This document shows positions 1 to 6,977 of a stretch of DNA of 15,591 nucleotides, piece by piece (position 1 is the stretch's first letter; each line of letters opens with the position of its first letter). The notes under the pieces were generated by a model. It did no database searches, had not been told where the DNA came from, and saw only the letters and a program-made list of their open reading frames with translations. The translations under genes and the position numbers were made by a program. The DNA lies in NCBI GenBank assembly GCA_028712045.1, contig JAQTRA010000016.1, positions 1 to 15,591 on the forward strand, in the 5' to 3' direction. The DNA is from Candidatus Omnitrophota bacterium. Its GTDB lineage: Bacteria; Omnitrophota; Koll11; Gygaellales; Profunditerraquicolaceae.

Positions 1-1011
1 CACATCCGGGATTTAGATTGTGCGATAATTGTAGAGGGTTACCTTGATTTTATCATCCCGTATCAGGAAGGCTTAAAAAATATTGTTGCTTCGCAAGGTA
101 CGGCTTTAACTTTAGAACAGATTAAATTACTTAAACGTTACACTAATAATGTAGTGATGATTTATGACGGGGATACTGCCGGAGAAATTGCCACTTTAAG
201 AAGCCTGGATATGCTCATTGAAGAAGACCTGCATGTTAAAGTAGTCCCTTTGCCAGCCGGAGTAGACCCGGACACCTTAGTCCGCCAAGAAGGAATTGTA
301 TCTTTCAAGAATAAAGTTGAACAGGCTTTAAGCCTTTTTGATTATAAGCTTAAAATTTTAAAAAGCCGCCATAATATAACCGAGCCGCATGATAAAGGAA
401 AAATAGCTTCGGAAATGCTTTCTACGATTAACAAGTTTAGCAATGCTATTCTAAGGGGTGAATATACGAAAAGATTGTCTGAAGAAATCAAAATCCCGGA
501 ACATTACATTTTAGAAGAATTAAATAAATTAAAACCGAATGCCGTAGTTAATAACTCTGCAGTTGATGCAGAAAAAAAACCAGCTTTAGAGATTAGCCCG
601 GCTGAAAAATTACTCATTAAATTTATGCTCGATGATAAAGACCTTATCCAGAGGATTATGCGTGAATTAGATCCCGGCGATTTCCAGGATGCCCGGACTT
701 CTAAAATAGTTTCTCTGATGCACGATTTATTTATTCAGGGAAAATCTTTTGCCCCCAGCGTATTAATGAATTATTTAAGCGAAGATGACGCCAGCCAGCT
801 GGTTTGTGAATCAATGTTTATACCTGAGCTTTCAGACCAAGAAAAGGAAAAAGCATTAACGGATTGCATTCAACGGATTAAAACCCAAAGCAAAAAAGCT
901 AAAAGAGAAGAATTGCACCTTTTGATTAAAAACGCTCAAACTAACGGAGATGAGGAAAAATTAGGTACCCTTATTCAGGAATTTCATAATCTAATAAAGA
1001 AAGGCGACTAA
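1..1011 (+). CDS. dnaG: DNA primase DnaG, C-terminal part (5' end outside window)
   Basis: DnaG makes the short RNA primers for Okazaki fragments and binds the replicative helicase DnaB. Frame 1 is open from the first base, so 336 residues are visible; the N-terminal zinc-binding and most of the catalytic domain lie upstream. The TOPRIM core is clear: VEGYLDF (visible codons 11-17, with the catalytic Glu at 12), ASQGTAL (30-36) and the metal-binding DGDTAG (56-61). The remaining ~200 residues are helical and fit the C-terminal DnaB-binding region, which is poorly conserved. A later in-frame GTG at 154 is internal to TOPRIM and is not the start. The gene ends 2 nt before rpoD, the classic dnaG-rpoD macromolecular-synthesis arrangement. 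Identification is from motifs plus neighbour and is firm; the full length cannot be judged. Confidence 0.96.
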   Translation, partial: HIRDLDCAIIVEGYLDFIIPYQEGLKNIVASQGTALTLEQIKLLKRYTNNVVMIYDGDTAGEIATLRSLDMLIEEDLHVKVVPLPAGVDPDTLVRQEGIVSFKNKVEQALSLFDYKLKILKSRHNITEPHDKGKIASEMLSTINKFSNAILRGEYTKRLSEEIKIPEHYILEELNKLKPNAVVNNSAVDAEKKPALEISPAEKLLIKFMLDDKDLIQRIMRELDPGDFQDARTSKIVSLMHDLFIQGKSFAPSVLMNYLSEDDASQLVCESMFIPELSDQEKEKALTDCIQRIKTQSKKAKREELHLLIKNAQTNGDEEKLGTLIQEFHNLIKKGD

Positions 1012-1013
1012 AA

Positions 1014-2567
1014 ATGAAGAAAAAAGAACAGCCAACTAAGGATATGGAGAAATTAATTGCCCTGGGAAAACAAAAAGGTTTTCTTACTTACGACGAAGTC
1101 AACGACCTGCTTCCGGAAGATCTTTCCAGTACTGAAGCTATTGATCATCTTTTTGAACTTTTAGGCAATGAAGATATCCAGGTAATTGAAGGCGATGAAG
1201 ATGCCGGGCTTTCCGCTAACCGGGCGCAGCAGGATAAACAAAACGCCTCGCAACAGCGAGAAGAGCTGCTTACCGAGCAGCTTAAAAGCGAAGAGCGTTT
1301 TATGCCTCTGGATGACCCGGTAAAAATGTATTTAAAGCAAATGGGTTCGATTTCACTTTTAAGCCGTGAAAACGAAATTGAACTGGCTAAAAAAATTGAA
1401 GAGGCCGAAGATAAATTTAAACGCGCGGTTTTGGTAACTAAATTTGTCCGCAACGAGGTTATCGGCGTGGCTAATGATATCCTGGAAGATAAAATAAACT
1501 TAGAAGAAGTGGTTAAAGAAGATATCAAAATTAAAAAGAATAGTGTCATCGGCAGGTTTAAACGTATTCTCGCTAAAGCTAAACAAACCCGCAGTGAAAG
1601 TAATTGCATTAATTTAATCTTGCAGTTGAATTTTACTACTTCGGTGATCGAAGCCGCAGTGCGCAAACTTAATGTTTTATTACGGGAATTTGAGTATATA
1701 AAGCGGTCAGGCAAAAGAAGCAACGAGCACAGCCGGCAGATTCAAAAATCAATGCTTGAGCCATACGGCAAAATTAAAGAGCAGATGAAGCTGGTTAAGT
1801 CAGCGCATCTTAAGTTTAGCCGGACGAAGAAGAAATTAGTCGAAGCAAACCTGCGCCTGGTAGTCAGCATTGCTAAAAAGTATACTAATCGCGGGCTATC
1901 TTTTCTTGATCTTATTCAGGAAGGTAATATCGGGCTGATGCGGGCGGTGGAAAAGTTTGAGTATAAACGTGGTTATAAATTCTCTACTTACGCTACCTGG
2001 TGGATTCGACAGGCAATTACCCGTTCCATCGCGGATCAGGCACGTACTATCAGGATACCGGTGCATATGACGGAAACAATTAATAAGATAATCCGTTTTT
2101 CCAGGGTTTTTGTGCAAGAAAATGGCCGGGAGCCAACACCGGAAGAAATTGCGCATAAGATGCGTTTCCCGCAGGATAAAATCAAATCAATATTAAAAAT
2201 TGCCCAAGAACCTATTTCTTTGCAGATGCCCATCGGCGATGAAGGTGACACGCACTTCGGCGATTTTATCCAGGACAAAAAAGCTGTTTCTCCGGCTAAT
2301 GAAACAGTCCGTTCCATGCTTAAGGATGAGATGAATTCGGCTTTAGGCACCTTAACTGAGAGAGAAAAGAAGATTTTAGTTTTACGTTTCGGAATTCTTG
2401 ACGGCTGCCCGCGTACTTTAGAAGAAGTGGGTAATGTTTTTAAAGTTACCCGTGAAAGAGTTCGGCAGATCGAAGCTAAAGCCTTAAAAAAATTAAGGCA
2501 CCCATCGCGTTCACGCCGGTTACGTACTTTTATGGATATGACCCTGGCGCACCAAAGAGAATATTAA
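1014..2567 (+). CDS. rpoD: RNA polymerase primary sigma factor RpoD (sigma-70)
   Basis: This is the primary sigma factor, directing RNA polymerase to housekeeping promoters. All group 1 regions are present in 517 residues: region 1.1-like (about 1-60), region 1.2 beginning at [12 protein letters not shown] (about 100-130), a non-conserved insert (about 131-265), regions 2.1-2.4 (about 270-345) with [10 protein letters not shown] and the -10-recognition helix around [16 protein letters not shown], region 3 (about 350-430, including a finger-like [11 protein letters not shown]), and region 4.2 with the -35 helix-turn-helix [20 protein letters not shown] (468-487). Region 1.1 together with the insert distinguishes it from alternative sigmas. 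The ATG lies 2 nt after the dnaG stop with only a weak purine stretch upstream, so translation is probably coupled to dnaG. The intact region 2.4 and 4.2 helices support reading promoters here against the usual TTGACA/TATAAT consensus. Confidence 0.98.
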   Translation: MKKKEQPTKDMEKLIALGKQKGFLTYDEVNDLLPEDLSSTEAIDHLFELLGNEDIQVIEGDEDAGLSANRAQQDKQNASQQREELLTEQLKSEERFMPLDDPVKMYLKQMGSISLLSRENEIELAKKIEEAEDKFKRAVLVTKFVRNEVIGVANDILEDKINLEEVVKEDIKIKKNSVIGRFKRILAKAKQTRSESNCINLILQLNFTTSVIEAAVRKLNVLLREFEYIKRSGKRSNEHSRQIQKSMLEPYGKIKEQMKLVKSAHLKFSRTKKKLVEANLRLVVSIAKKYTNRGLSFLDLIQEGNIGLMRAVEKFEYKRGYKFSTYATWWIRQAITRSIADQARTIRIPVHMTETINKIIRFSRVFVQENGREPTPEEIAHKMRFPQDKIKSILKIAQEPISLQMPIGDEGDTHFGDFIQDKKAVSPANETVRSMLKDEMNSALGTLTEREKKILVLRFGILDGCPRTLEEVGNVFKVTRERVRQIEAKALKKLRHPSRSRRLRTFMDMTLAHQREY

Positions 2568-2582
2568 TTTATTTACAAAAAA

Positions 2583-5219
2583 ATGGAAGAATATAGGTTA
2601 CATACAGCTATTCTGGATAGTATCCCGGATATGGCTTGGCTAAAAGACGAACAGGGCAGGTTCATGTCAGTTAATGAGCCTTTTGGCAAAGCCTCTGGCT
2701 TTAAGCCGGAGGAGCTGATCGGCAAAACAGATTTAGATATCTGGCCAAAAAAATTAGCTGAAAGTTATCGCGCTGATGATTTAGAGGTAATGCGTTCAAA
2801 AAAACGTAAATATGTCCAGGAAGAATTATCGGATAAAGAAGGTAAGATCAAATGGATTGAAACGATTAAAACCGCTATTTTTGATGCTCAGGGAAAAGTT
2901 GTCGGGACTGTGGGTATAGCCAGGGATATTACTGGGCGCAGGCTATTAGAAGAGTCTCTGAAAGAAAAAGAACAGAAAATCCGGGCTATTTTTGACCATG
3001 TTTTTCAGTTTATCGGGCTAATGACGCCCGATGGCATTCTGATTGAAGCTAATAAAGCATCTTTAGAGTTTGTCGGTGTCGAAGCTGTTAGTGTTTTGAA
3101 CAAACCTTTCTGGAAAGCCCCCTGGTGGTCACATTCGAAAGAATTACAACAAAAGTTACGTGATTCCATAGCCAAAGCCGCCGCCGGAGAATTTGTGCGT
3201 TTTGAAGCCACGCATCTTGCCAAAGACGGAATCACCCACTACATTGATTTTTCTCTTAAGCCGGTAAAAGATGAATCCGGAAAAATTATTTTTATAATCC
3301 CTGAAGGCCATGATATCAGTGAGCGTAAGCAATATGAAGGAAAGTTACGCGAAGCTTACTCTGAATTAGAACTAAGGGTAAAAGTAAGAACAGCGGATTT
3401 AAGCCAGGCTAACGATGATTTGCGTAAAACTGAGCGCCAGCTTAGGAAAACAATGGAAGAGTTGGAAGATTACCGTAATAAATTAGAAATCCTGGTTGCT
3501 GAACGTACTAAAGAATTAGAAATAGAAATCGAACAAAGAAAAACTGCGCAGATAAAAGAAAGGTCCCTAAGTAAACAGATTGAGTTTATTTTAGGCGCCA
3601 CTAAAACCGGGCTAGATATTATTGATCAGAATTTTTATATTCGTTATATTGACCCGGAGTGGGCCAGAAAATACGGAGATTACCAAGGGAAAAAATGTTT
3701 TGAATATTTCATGGACCGTAAATCTCCTTGCCTGGAATGTGCGTTAAAAAAAGCTTTTACTACGAAACAAGCAGTAGTTAGTTATGAAGTTCTGGCTAAA
3801 GAGAATAATCGGCCAATTCAGGTAACTTCTATTCCTTTCCAGGATGAATCCGGTGAGTGGCTAGTTGCTGAGATCAATGCCGATATGACTGAAAAAAAGA
3901 AAATTGATGATGAGCTTTGGCGCTATCGTGAACATTTGGAAGATGAAGTAGCCAAGCGTACCAAAGAGCTCATTCAAGAAGTTGCTTTGCACAAAAAGGC
4001 CGAGGTCGAAAAATCAAAATTAAACCGGGATTTACTTAAGTTTAATAAAAAATTAAAAAATGTATCACTGATTGACGCGCATACCGGGTTATACAACCAT
4101 CGCTATCTCTACGATATTATTGAATCGGAGTTTCATCAAGCCAGAAGATACGCCCAAAGCTTATCCGTAATCATGATTGATATTGATTATTTTAAATCGA
4201 TCAACGATGTTTATGGAGTGACATTCGGGGATCTGGTATTAAACCAGTTTGCTAAGCAACTTAAACGCATGGTTAGAAGGTACGATATACTTATCCGCTA
4301 TAGTGGCGAGGAATTTGTGATCATTTCTCCCCGGTTAAGCCGGGATTTGGCTTTAAACATGGCCCAGAGATTACTGGAGGCATTGAACTTCATAAATTTT
4401 GGCAATAAATCACATACGGTTAAGCTGAAATTAAGCCTGGCCGCCGTGTCTTTTCCGGAAGACCGAGCTAATAAAGGTGTGGAATTAATAAATTTAGCCA
4501 ACACGGTATTAAATAAAGCTAAGGAGGGCGGTGGGAACCGTGCCTATTCCAGTCAGGATATCAAGAAACAAACTAAAACAATAACTAAAAAGTCTTTAAA
4601 AAATGAGGAAGTTAATTCCCTGAGGAATACGATTGAGAAACTGAATAAGAAATCTAAACAAGGGCTGGTCGAGTCTATTTTTGCTTTTGCCAAGACTATT
4701 GAATTAAAAGACCATTATACCGGCGAACATGTGGAGAATACCGTCCATTATGCCACCGAAATTGCTAAAATGTTAAATTTGCCGCGGGAGAATATCGAAT
4801 TAATTAAGCAGGCAGCGATGCTCCATGACCTGGGGAAGATCGGCATTAGCGAGCACATCCTGCTAAAAAAAGGAAAACTTAACAAAAAAGAGTTCGCGGA
4901 AATTAAAAAACACCCGCAGATCGGCGCAGATATTATTCGTCCAATCCAGTTTTTACATAATCTGGTTCCCTTCATTTTTTATCATCACGAAAGATGGGAT
5001 GGGAAAGGTTATCCGAGCGGAATTAAGGGTGAAGATATCCCCATGGGCGCCAGGATTATTGCTATTGCTGATGTTTATCAGGCTTTGATCAGTGACCGGC
5101 CTTACCACAAGGCTTTTAGCAAAAAGAAGGCTATCGAAATAATCAAGAAGTCCTCCGGAACACAGTTTGATCCCCGCATTGTAAATACCTTTCTTGAGGT
5201 TATCACCCGGGAAAAATAA
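2583..5219 (+). CDS. PAS-PAS-PAS-GGDEF-HD-GYP cyclic-di-GMP signalling protein
   Basis: This is a predicted cytoplasmic sensor carrying both c-di-GMP synthesis and hydrolysis modules in 878 residues, with no signal peptide or membrane segment. Order: PAS1 (about 7-118), PAS2 (about 127-250), coiled coil (about 250-325), PAS3 (about 330-435) with Cys372, Cys383 and Cys386, a second linker helix, GGDEF (about 493-655), linker, HD-GYP (about 695-878). The GGDEF domain keeps the metal-binding DIDYFKSIND (533-542), an active-site signature reading SGEEF (574-578; the first Gly is Ser), and an inhibitory-site RRYD (565-568) spaced from it as in PleD. The HD-GYP domain has HD (748-749), His777, the His pair 801-802 and DGKGYPSG (806-813), so phosphodiesterase activity is likely. 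The ATG has no Shine-Dalgarno but lies 15 nt after rpoD, suggesting co-transcription. The sensed signal is unknown. Confidence 0.93.
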   Translation: MEEYRLHTAILDSIPDMAWLKDEQGRFMSVNEPFGKASGFKPEELIGKTDLDIWPKKLAESYRADDLEVMRSKKRKYVQEELSDKEGKIKWIETIKTAIFDAQGKVVGTVGIARDITGRRLLEESLKEKEQKIRAIFDHVFQFIGLMTPDGILIEANKASLEFVGVEAVSVLNKPFWKAPWWSHSKELQQKLRDSIAKAAAGEFVRFEATHLAKDGITHYIDFSLKPVKDESGKIIFIIPEGHDISERKQYEGKLREAYSELELRVKVRTADLSQANDDLRKTERQLRKTMEELEDYRNKLEILVAERTKELEIEIEQRKTAQIKERSLSKQIEFILGATKTGLDIIDQNFYIRYIDPEWARKYGDYQGKKCFEYFMDRKSPCLECALKKAFTTKQAVVSYEVLAKENNRPIQVTSIPFQDESGEWLVAEINADMTEKKKIDDELWRYREHLEDEVAKRTKELIQEVALHKKAEVEKSKLNRDLLKFNKKLKNVSLIDAHTGLYNHRYLYDIIESEFHQARRYAQSLSVIMIDIDYFKSINDVYGVTFGDLVLNQFAKQLKRMVRRYDILIRYSGEEFVIISPRLSRDLALNMAQRLLEALNFINFGNKSHTVKLKLSLAAVSFPEDRANKGVELINLANTVLNKAKEGGGNRAYSSQDIKKQTKTITKKSLKNEEVNSLRNTIEKLNKKSKQGLVESIFAFAKTIELKDHYTGEHVENTVHYATEIAKMLNLPRENIELIKQAAMLHDLGKIGISEHILLKKGKLNKKEFAEIKKHPQIGADIIRPIQFLHNLVPFIFYHHERWDGKGYPSGIKGEDIPMGARIIAIADVYQALISDRPYHKAFSKKKAIEIIKKSSGTQFDPRIVNTFLEVITREK

Positions 5220-5254
5220 GGGTTTTTAGCCAGGCAATAAAAATAAATTTTAAC

Positions 5255-5283
5255 TTGCTTAAAATACCTAAAAATAGTAAAAT
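5255..5283 (+). promoter_or_regulatory. Candidate sigma-70 promoter for the tRNA block
   Basis: The 79-nt spacer between the signalling gene and the first tRNA contains TTGCTT (5255-5260) and TAAAAT (5278-5283) separated by 17 nt, a good match in sequence and spacing to the -35/-10 consensus. Initiation would fall around 5290, a few bases before the tRNA at 5299. A second -10-like TATACT at 5283-5288 would need a 22-nt spacer with the same -35 and is less likely. The call is by eye only. Confidence 0.5.
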
Positions 5284-5298
5284 ATACTATTAATTTCG

Positions 5299-5372
5299 GG
5301 GCCCATAGCTCAGTCGGTTAGAGCAGTTGACTCATAATCAATTGGTCCGGGGTTCGAGTCCCTGTGGGCCCA
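5299..5372 (+). tRNA. tRNA with CAT anticodon, probably tRNA-Ile(k2CAU); elongator Met not excluded
   Basis: A complete 74-nt cloverleaf. The acceptor stem GGGCCCA pairs with TGGGCCC, followed by discriminator A at 5372. The D-stem is GCTC/GAGC, the anticodon stem is GTTGA/TCAAT around loop CTCATAA (anticodon CAT), and the T-arm is CGGGG-TTCGAGT-CCCTG. CCA is not encoded (the next bases are GAT). CAT can be initiator Met, elongator Met or the Ile tRNA whose C34 is changed to lysidine to read AUA. The G1-C72 pair argues against initiator. C4-G69 and C5-G68, and the GACTCATAATC anticodon arm followed by TTGGTC, resemble E. coli tRNA-Ile2; the third pair is G3-C70, unlike the C3-G70 of E. coli elongator Met. 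Identity is therefore inferred as Ile. Confidence 0.93.
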
Positions 5373-5378
5373 GATAAC

Positions 5379-5452
5379 GGGCGCATAGCTCAGTTGGTTA
5401 GAGCGCTACATTCACATTGTAGAGGCCATAGGTTCAACTCCTATTGCGCCCA
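5379..5452 (+). tRNA. tRNA-Val (anticodon CAC)
   Basis: A complete 74-nt cloverleaf begins 6 nt after the previous tRNA. The acceptor stem GGGCGCA pairs with TGCGCCC, discriminator A is at 5452, the D-stem is GCTC/GAGC, the anticodon stem CTACA/TGTAG encloses TTCACAT (anticodon CAC, reading GTG), and the T-loop is TTCAACT. CCA is not encoded (the next bases are AAT), so a CCA-adding enzyme is needed. It is probably on the same primary transcript as its neighbour, and the following protein gene starts only 28 nt later, so tRNA and mRNA may be cut from one precursor. Confidence 0.96.
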
Positions 5453-5468
5453 AATTAAGTATACTAAA

Positions 5469-5475
5469 AGAGGAG
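5469..5475 (+). promoter_or_regulatory. Ribosome binding site fixing a TTG start
   Basis: AGAGGAG sits 5 nt upstream of TTG at 5481. The reading frame stays open upstream through both tRNA genes, so this site decides the real start of the zinc-ribbon gene. Confidence 0.8.
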
Positions 5476-5480
5476 AAAAA

Positions 5481-6200
5481 TTGGGTACTGTTGACCTAAA
5501 AACTCAGATAATCGGCTTAGTAAACTTACAAGAAGTAGATAGCGAGATTTATTCATTAAAAAATGAAAAAGAAGCTAAACCACTTGAGATTAAAGCTATT
5601 GAGAGTGCTTTTGATGAAAAAAAAGCTAATTTAGCCCAGTTAGAAAAAAAATCATTAGATTTACAAAAGCAACGCAAAGAAAAAGAACTTGAGCTAGGCT
5701 CCAAAGAAGAAGCCGGCAAGAAGTTGCAAGGCCAGCTTTACTCCTTAAAAACTAACAAAGAGTATCAAACTATGTTGCAACAGATCCAGGATGCTAAGGC
5801 TGACGGAGAATTAGTCGAAGAAAAAATCCTTATTTTGTTTGAAGAAGCAGATAATGTAAAAAAAGAGATTGCCCAGGAAAATATTAAAATTAAAGAAGAG
5901 GAAAAAGTCTTCCTGGAACAAAAAAATAAAATTCAAATCCGTATATCCGAAATTGATGAAAAATTAGCCGGTCTTGAGTCTAAACGTAAGCAGCTTACTC
6001 CAGGATTAGACACTAAAGTTTTTTCCGCGTATGAAAGAATATTAAACAGCCGGGATGGTTTGGCTATTGTCACGGTGATTGATAACTCCTGCGCTGGTTG
6101 CCATATGAATGTTCCTCCTCAGGTAATTAATCTGATTAAAATGTACGAACGGATTGTTACTTGCGAAGTTTGCAACCGTATTCTTTATATTAAAGAATGA
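5481..6200 (+). CDS. Coiled-coil protein with C4 zinc ribbon (CT398/HP0958-like)
   Basis: Residues about 10-175 are almost entirely charged heptad-like helix (rich in K, E, L and Q), predicting a long coiled coil or helical hairpin. The C-terminus carries a zinc ribbon: CAGC (Cys204, Cys207) and CEVC (Cys228, Cys231). This is the architecture of the widespread C4-type zinc-ribbon family that includes Chlamydia CT398 and Helicobacter HP0958, where members bind sigma-54 and, in Helicobacter, flagellar mRNA. Whether that holds here is unknown. I chose TTG at 5481 (239 residues) because it has a strong ribosome binding site and the usual family length; the longer open frame would translate tRNA sequence. 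The stop overlaps the next gene's start by 4 nt (ATGA). Fold and family are well supported; function is not. Confidence 0.88.
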   Translation: MGTVDLKTQIIGLVNLQEVDSEIYSLKNEKEAKPLEIKAIESAFDEKKANLAQLEKKSLDLQKQRKEKELELGSKEEAGKKLQGQLYSLKTNKEYQTMLQQIQDAKADGELVEEKILILFEEADNVKKEIAQENIKIKEEEKVFLEQKNKIQIRISEIDEKLAGLESKRKQLTPGLDTKVFSAYERILNSRDGLAIVTVIDNSCAGCHMNVPPQVINLIKMYERIVTCEVCNRILYIKE

Positions 6201-6625
6201 TGCATCTGGAAATTTATATTGATGGCGCTTCCCAAGGTAATCCCGGGCACAGTGGAGTAGGTATTGTGATTTTAAGAGACGGTAAGCTCTTAAAGAATAT
6301 TTCCGGATATATCGGCAAAGCAACTAATAATGTAGCTGAATACACTGCTTTGATATATGCTTTGGAAGAGGCGTTACTGCTTAAAGCAAAAAGCTTAAAG
6401 ATTAATACCGATAGCCAGCTTTTAGCCAGGCAATTAAATAAGATTTATAAAGTTAAGCACGCCGGATTAATTAATTTATATAACCAGGCCCTACATTTAT
6501 TGACTGGTTTTGAAAAAGTTTTGATTTGCCATATTCCGCGGGAAGAAAATAGCAGCGCCGATAAATTAGCAACGCAAGCAATTAAAAAGTCACTAAGCAG
6601 GCAGAATGTGGCTGCCCTGCCGTAA
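6197..6625 (+). CDS. rnhA: Ribonuclease HI family protein
   Basis: RNase HI cleaves the RNA strand of RNA-DNA hybrids. This 142-residue protein has the four catalytic acidic residues in their usual settings: Asp9 in YIDGASQGNPG, Glu48 in NNVAEYTAL, Asp72 in NTDSQ and Asp122 in NSSADKLA. It matches the short RNase HI-like group that lacks the basic protrusion of the E. coli enzyme. The start is ATG at 6197, overlapping the zinc-ribbon stop; the adjacent ATG at 6200 would shorten it by one residue. No ribosome binding site is seen, so coupling is likely. Unusually, its last nine codons and stop (6596-6625) lie inside the RNase P RNA gene. The tail after Asp122 is of ordinary length, so this looks like a genuine overlap rather than read-through. 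Confidence 0.92.
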   Translation: MMHLEIYIDGASQGNPGHSGVGIVILRDGKLLKNISGYIGKATNNVAEYTALIYALEEALLLKAKSLKINTDSQLLARQLNKIYKVKHAGLINLYNQALHLLTGFEKVLICHIPREENSSADKLATQAIKKSLSRQNVAALP

Positions 6626-6933
6626 GGCAGGGAGGAAAGTCCGGGCTCCAGAGGGTAACGTAATGGGTAACACCCATCTTCCGATTTTTTCGGAACGGAT
6701 TAGAGCCACAGAGACGAGACCCGCTTTGGCGGGGAGTGAAACGCGGCAATCTCTACGTGGAGCAAGGTATAAAAGGGATAAGTGCTGATCCGGCACGCGA
6801 CCGTAAAAATTTACGGAAATAAATCCTGGGTAAGCTGCTAAAGTTTCGGAAGTGATTCCGGAATTGAGAGGAATAGCCACTAATCGATGCGTGATACTCG
6901 CATCAAGACAGAACCCGGCTTATTCTGCCTGCT
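6596..6933 (+). ncRNA. rnpB: RNase P RNA, bacterial class A
   Basis: This is the catalytic RNA of RNase P, which removes 5' leaders from pre-tRNAs. Boundaries come from a perfect 12-bp P1 helix (6596-6607 with 6922-6933). Inside it are P2 (6608-6614 with 6874-6880), P3 as a 7-bp stem capped by GTAA (6615-6632), the conserved GGAAAGTCCGGGCTCC strand of P4 (from about 6634), ACAGA around 6708, AGCAAGG (6761-6767), GGGTAAGCTGCT (about 6828-6839) and the closing ACAGAACCCGGCTTA (6908-6922). P15-P17 are foldable: 6775-6779/6823-6827, 6782-6785/6793-6796 and 6801-6807/6810-6816. No GGU is seen in the P15/P16 internal loop. An extra hairpin (6886-6891/6899-6904) between P2 and P4 resembles helix P19. 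No convincing promoter of its own was found; the T-rich stretch after P1 is not a clear terminator. Confidence 0.96.
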
Positions 6934-6966
6934 GTTTATTTTACTAAAGAACAAAAAAGTACTAGT

Positions 6967-6975
6967 AAGGAGGAG
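6967..6975 (+). promoter_or_regulatory. Strong ribosome binding site of yebC
   Basis: AAGGAGGAG contains the full AGGAGG core, 4 nt before the ATG at 6978. It is one of the strongest sites in the window and implies independent translation initiation after the RNase P RNA. The 44-nt gap 6934-6977 otherwise shows only AT-rich sequence. Confidence 0.85.
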
Positions 6976-6977
6976 TT

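Noticed and set aside
1145..1723. 192-residue open frame on the minus strand inside rpoD
   Set aside because: Low-complexity Ser/Leu-rich translation with no motif, fully opposite a clear sigma factor gene; a shadow of codon bias.
5203..5229. Possible terminator after the signalling gene (ACCC ... GGGT followed by TTTT)
   Set aside because: Only a 4-bp stem with a long A-rich loop; too weak to call.
5364..5480. N-terminal extension of the zinc-ribbon protein through the tRNA genes
   Set aside because: It would translate tRNA sequence; a strong ribosome binding site precedes TTG 5481 and gives normal family length.
6500..6595. rnpB promoter within rnhA (TTGACT at 6500-6505, TTGCCA at 6526-6531)
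   Set aside because: Neither -35-like element has a -10 with more than about three matches at proper spacing.
6593..6880. Open frames on both strands across the RNase P RNA (including 6606-6788 on +)
   Set aside because: The region is fully explained by the structured RNA; no protein motif.
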